Assembly: GCF_002844595.1 (NCBI RefSeq)
Contig: NZ_PJNW01000009.1
Span: 279,604 to 343,603, forward strand
Direction: 5' to 3'
Source: Pleomorphomonas diazotrophica
Lineage (GTDB): Bacteria; Pseudomonadota; Alphaproteobacteria; Rhizobiales; Pleomorphomonadaceae
DNA length: 64,000 bases
The translations under genes were made by a program, and so were the position numbers. Below, piece after piece: positions 60,823 to 64,000 of this stretch. The notes under the pieces were generated by a model. The model was given only the letters and a program-made list of their open reading frames with translations. It searched no databases and was not told where the DNA came from. Numbering within the stretch: the first letter of the stretch is position 1; every line of letters starts with the position of its first letter.

Positions 60823-63021
60823 CTACATGGCAGCTGTGGCGGCCAGACCTGCGCCGAACACCTGGATCAGTTGCGTCGGCGGCATGGGCTTGCCGAGGAG
60901 ATATCCCTGCAGCTCGTCGCAGCCGAAGCTCCTCAGGATATCCCGCTGCTCGGCGGTCTCGACGCCCTCGGCCGTCGTCTTGAGTCCCTTGGCGTGGGCC
61001 ATGGAGATCATCGCCCGCACGAGTTCCGCGTCGCCCTCGGACTCGGTGATGTTCTTCACGAAGCTGCGGTCGATCTTGATGCGGTCGAAGCTGATCTCCC
61101 TCAGCCGCTCGAAGGTCGAGGACCCGGTTCCGAAATCGTCGATGGCGATGGCGATGCCGGCCGCCGTCAGCGTCTTGATGTTCTCCACGCCGATTTCCTC
61201 GGCGTCGGCGAAATCCGTCTCGGTCACCTCGAGTTCGAGGCGGGACGCCGGGAACCCGACCTTCGCCAACGCGGCGAACACCGTCTCGGCAAAGCCGGCG
61301 GAGCGCAGTTGCACCGGGGACACGTTGACCGCCAGATGCTCGACCGGCCAGTCCATGGCATCCCGGCAGGCGGTTTCCAGGACCCATAGCCCGAGATCGG
61401 CGATGAGATTTGCCTCCTCGGCGACCGGAATGAACACGGCCGGCGAAATCGGTCCGCGTTCGGGGTGCTGCCAGCGCACCAGCGCTTCGGCTCCCAGCAT
61501 CCGGACGCCGTCGATGGCGTATTTCGGCTGGTAGACGACGGAGAGGCCGGTCTTGGTCCTGAGGGCCTCCCGAAGCTCGGCCTCGATGGCCGCCCGGTTC
61601 TGGATGGCATCGTCCATCTGGGCGCCGAAGATCGAGACGCGCCGGCGTCCGGCCATTTTGGCGTGATAGAGGGCGACATCGGCCTTGCGCGTCAACTCCC
61701 GCCGATCGTTGCCGTCATGCGGCGCCATCGACACGCCGATGGACACGCCGACGAAGGCGCGACGGCCGTCGATCTCCATCGGTTCGGCCAGGCTCTCGAC
61801 GATCCGGCTGCACAGGCTTTCGACCTCGCGCCGGTTCCGGTTGGGGATCAGGGCGGCGAACTCGTCGCCGCCGACGCGATAGACATGGGCGTTGCTCGGC
61901 AGGATTTCGGCCGCCCGCCGGGCGAACTCGACCAGCACGGCATCGCCGATCTGATGGCCCAGGATGTCGTTGACCTGTTTGAAGCGGTCGAGATCCATGA
62001 ACAGGAAGGCGAGGGAGGAGGGCTGCTGGCTGAGCGATAGCTGGTCGACCAGCTCATCCGCCGACTTTTCGTAAGCCGAACGGTTGGCGAGCCCGGTCAA
62101 GGGGTCATGGGATGCCAGATATCGGATCTGCTCGTCGTTCTGGAGCCGGTCGAGCTTGCGTCGATAGGAAGCCGAGGAGATCAAGAGGGTGCCGACCAGC
62201 AGCGCCGAACCCACCAGCGCCAGAATGGGCGAAAGGGAGGTCACAAGGCGCTGGCCGGGCTTGAAGGGGATCCACTGGAACGTGATGATCGCGTCCCCGG
62301 CATCGCTGGTAAGCGATATGGAGGCCGCCCTTGGATCGAGCTCGCCGCTGGGAACGAACGTCAACCCTTCCAGAATGTGGGCGTGGCCGCCCTCGCTGAT
62401 GATGCCGTCGTCAAGATACTGGACGACGGCGTGAAGGTGGATTGTCGGAAGCGGCTGATCCAGTCTCCCCGAGTCCGAAACGATCGGCTTGATGCTCAGC
62501 ACCGCCGGCCGTTTGCCGATATAGGCGTAATCGGTGACGCCGACGGATTGCTCCTGGCTTCCTTCGGGGGGCGTTTCGCCGGCCGCGAGCTTGGACCGCA
62601 GCTTGTCGAGATAGGGCTGCAGCAGGTCGCGGCGTGCCTCGAAGAAGGCGGCGGGCTGCACCTCTTCCTCGGCGAAGGAGTAGATCGGCCGGTCCTGGGC
62701 GTCCAGGACATAGGCCTCGTCGATGCCGAAGAAGGTGTGCATCCAGCTGCCGAGATTGCCGTCGATCCAGTCCTCGTTGCCGCTCGCGGCGGTCCTGAGA
62801 ACGGCCTCGTCCCAGAAGGTGGAGCTTTCCTGATTGTGGGCGAGGTTGCCGCGTATCTCCCTGAGCGCGTGGTTGGCGATCTCGCTCTGCCGGCGAACGT
62901 CCTCGCTGTCGATCGACCGGGTCACCCAGACGAGAACCATGCCGATCGCCGACAATGCCAGTGTCATGGCCAGAAGCGAGGCGACCACACGAGACATGAA
63001 GAGAGAGAACGGTTGATTCAT
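60823..63021 (-). CDS. CHASE4-GGDEF-EAL membrane protein of c-di-GMP signalling
   Basis: 732 residues from ATG 63021. Two transmembrane helices (VVASLLAMTLALSAIGMVLV and ILALVGSALLVGTLLI) flank a periplasmic CHASE4-like sensor (STFWDEAVLRTAASGNEDWI, GIDEAYVLDAQDRPIYSF). GGDEF domain: active-site motif RVGGDEFAAL intact. EAL domain: motif GAEALVRW, with DDFGTGSSTFERL and KIDRSFV present, so both synthesis and breakdown look possible. ATG 63021 is preferred to 63087. The nearby PAS-GGDEF gene is another c-di-GMP enzyme. Confidence 0.9.
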   Translation of the reverse strand: MNQPFSLFMSRVVASLLAMTLALSAIGMVLVWVTRSIDSEDVRRQSEIANHALREIRGNLAHNQESSTFWDEAVLRTAASGNEDWIDGNLGSWMHTFFGIDEAYVLDAQDRPIYSFAEEEVQPAAFFEARRDLLQPYLDKLRSKLAAGETPPEGSQEQSVGVTDYAYIGKRPAVLSIKPIVSDSGRLDQPLPTIHLHAVVQYLDDGIISEGGHAHILEGLTFVPSGELDPRAASISLTSDAGDAIITFQWIPFKPGQRLVTSLSPILALVGSALLVGTLLISSASYRRKLDRLQNDEQIRYLASHDPLTGLANRSAYEKSADELVDQLSLSQQPSSLAFLFMDLDRFKQVNDILGHQIGDAVLVEFARRAAEILPSNAHVYRVGGDEFAALIPNRNRREVESLCSRIVESLAEPMEIDGRRAFVGVSIGVSMAPHDGNDRRELTRKADVALYHAKMAGRRRVSIFGAQMDDAIQNRAAIEAELREALRTKTGLSVVYQPKYAIDGVRMLGAEALVRWQHPERGPISPAVFIPVAEEANLIADLGLWVLETACRDAMDWPVEHLAVNVSPVQLRSAGFAETVFAALAKVGFPASRLELEVTETDFADAEEIGVENIKTLTAAGIAIAIDDFGTGSSTFERLREISFDRIKIDRSFVKNITESEGDAELVRAMISMAHAKGLKTTAEGVETAEQRDILRSFGCDELQGYLLGKPMPPTQLIQVFGAGLAATAAM

Positions 63022-63694
63022 CGGGGCTTCCGAGGTCCCAGTTGGCACGCGGGCATCAAGCAACTGACGCTCTCTTTCCGATCCCACCTAAGCGCCAGCT
63101 CCCTTAACAACCGATTATTTTCTTTGCGAACTATGAATGTGTTTGACGTCTCGGACGGTCGGATAGCCAAGCTATCGCAGCAAAAGAATTGCCTTTGAAA
63201 TAGTAACATTGATCCTGCGATAAACATTTGGTCATTGGTATATCTACTTCCCCGACCATGCGCAAAGGTGTCATTTTTCTTTACCGTATATTTGCCAAAC
63301 TGCCCGTCACGACCTCGCCGCCCCATGGCATCGCCACGAGCGCGGCCGCCGCGATCCCTCCAGTGGAGCGAATCCTCCGCTCTTTTCGGCCCCGCCGGCT
63401 CGGGTCCTTCGGCTTTTTCCTTCCCCAAACAGGAAAGCCTTCCGGCTTCCATCCGCAATCGATGACGGGGCGGCGCGGAAGCCGCCTGCGTTAGCCCTGT
63501 GGCGGCCTTGAAATTTCAGGGAAAGCGGTCCATATGGCTCAGCCTTGGCGCTGATCGCTCTTTGCGGGGAGAGTGGCGCCATTCAGGGCTTGAACCTTGC
63601 GTTAAAAGGCACTATTCGAGCCGCCGACCGGCCGCCCCGGTTCGGGGGCAGCGCACGAAAAGGCCCCATCAAACCTTTCGAGAGAGACGAAGCG
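63022..63694. other. Non-coding region before tuf
   Basis: 673 bp with no convincing gene. Near the tuf side it has TTGAAC (63590-63595), a 17-bp spacer and TATTCG (63613-63618), a possible promoter, and the hairpin CCCCG-gtt-CGGGG around 63636-63648. The middle contains GGAAAGCC-ttcc-GGCTTCC. The rest shows no clear signal. Confidence 0.5.
63590..63618 (+). promoter_or_regulatory. Candidate tuf promoter
   Basis: -35 TTGAAC and -10 TATTCG separated by 17 bp, 77 bp upstream of the tuf start codon. The -10 is a weak match to consensus. Confidence 0.4.
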
Positions 63695-64000
63695 ATGGCC
63701 AAGGAAAAGTTTTCGCGGACGAAGCCGCACTGCAACATCGGCACGATCGGTCACGTTGACCATGGCAAGACGTCGCTGACTGCGGCGATCACCAAGGTGC
63801 TTGCCGAGACGGGCGGCGCGACGTTCAAGGCCTATGACCAGATCGATGCGGCTCCGGAAGAGAAGGCGCGCGGCATCACGATCAACACGGCGCACGTCGA
63901 GTACGAGACGCAGAACCGTCACTATGCGCACGTCGACTGCCCAGGCCACGCCGACTATGTGAAGAACATGATCACCGGTGCGGCGCAGATGGACGGCGCG
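63695..64000 (+). CDS. tuf: Elongation factor Tu, C-terminus off the window
   Basis: Delivers aminoacyl-tRNA to the ribosome as the GTP complex. The visible 102 residues start [20 protein letters not shown] and contain the P-loop GHVDHGKT at 19-26, the switch I region [18 protein letters not shown], and [20 protein letters not shown] (G3 motif DCPG). Identity to EF-Tu is unmistakable. A GAGAGAGACGAAGCG leader gives the ribosome-binding site. Nothing can be said of what follows downstream. Confidence 0.97.
   Translation, partial: MAKEKFSRTKPHCNIGTIGHVDHGKTSLTAAITKVLAETGGATFKAYDQIDAAPEEKARGITINTAHVEYETQNRHYAHVDCPGHADYVKNMITGAAQMDGA

Noticed and set aside
63235..63582. Several short frames before tuf
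   Set aside because: They overlap on both strands, lack start signals, and encode low-complexity Pro/Arg/Ser-rich sequence.

Overview
The window is high-GC bacterial DNA with the hallmarks of an alphaproteobacterium of the order Hyphomicrobiales (Rhizobiales). It has many ABC transport operons, a PleC/PdhS-like sensor kinase with a GTTAAC motif in its promoter region, a Mur/Fur-like dyad, DUF3563, DUF2339 and COG4315 proteins, and interspersed palindromic repeats of the kind common in rhizobial genomes. Genus cannot be fixed from the sequence alone. Both edges cut genes: glyS (C-terminus missing) on the left and tuf (N-terminal ~100 residues only) on the right.

Layout. 1-11 kb: glyS, a SleB-type cell wall hydrolase, an AcuI/YhdH oxidoreductase, a DMT permease, the Mrp Fe-S carrier ATPase, mobA, a polar amino-acid ABC transporter without an ATPase gene, a glycine-zipper lipoprotein and a beta-hydroxyacid dehydrogenase. 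11.2-25.3 kb: mntP behind a yybP-ykoY-type Mn riboswitch and a Mur/Fur-like dyad, an MFS pump with an XRE regulator, a DUF2339 membrane protein, a sensor kinase, an Lrp regulator, moaA, an orphan peptide-binding protein, a phosphoribosyltransferase, and a COG4315 - ECF sigma - anti-sigma cluster. 25.3-33.8 kb: a LacI regulator with twin operators faces a carbohydrate ABC operon (binding protein, two permeases, a 62-aa membrane protein, two ATPases) that ends in a fused DhaK-DhaL ketose kinase. 34-38.5 kb: a more AT-rich island with a 31-aa membrane peptide, a transglutaminase-like cysteine peptidase and two LuxR-type regulators, each preceded by a copy of the same ~400-bp non-coding block. 38.5-45 kb: tRNA-Tyr, rlmB, tRNA-Thr, a GNAT acetyltransferase, a Nik/Dpp-type ABC operon with an aminotransferase but no binding protein, tRNA-Gly. 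45.2-49.4 kb: accessory DNA with hicAB, decayed phage-like ORFs, two DUF3563 cassettes and a secreted VHL-beta-like protein. 49.4-64 kb: a PAS-GGDEF cyclase, a DUF2459 gene broken by one in-frame TAG, zwf-gnd, an Ugp-like ABC operon with a PHP phosphoesterase, a CHASE4-GGDEF-EAL protein, and tuf.

The most unusual content is non-coding. There are four separate structured repeat families: a pair of ~78-bp hairpins in inverted orientation; two ~120-bp three-hairpin elements that begin exactly at the stop codon of one gene and run to just before the start of the next; a 44-45-bp palindrome in three copies; and the ~400-bp block before the LuxR genes. In the first three, stem bases differ between copies while pairing is kept, which points to selection on structure.
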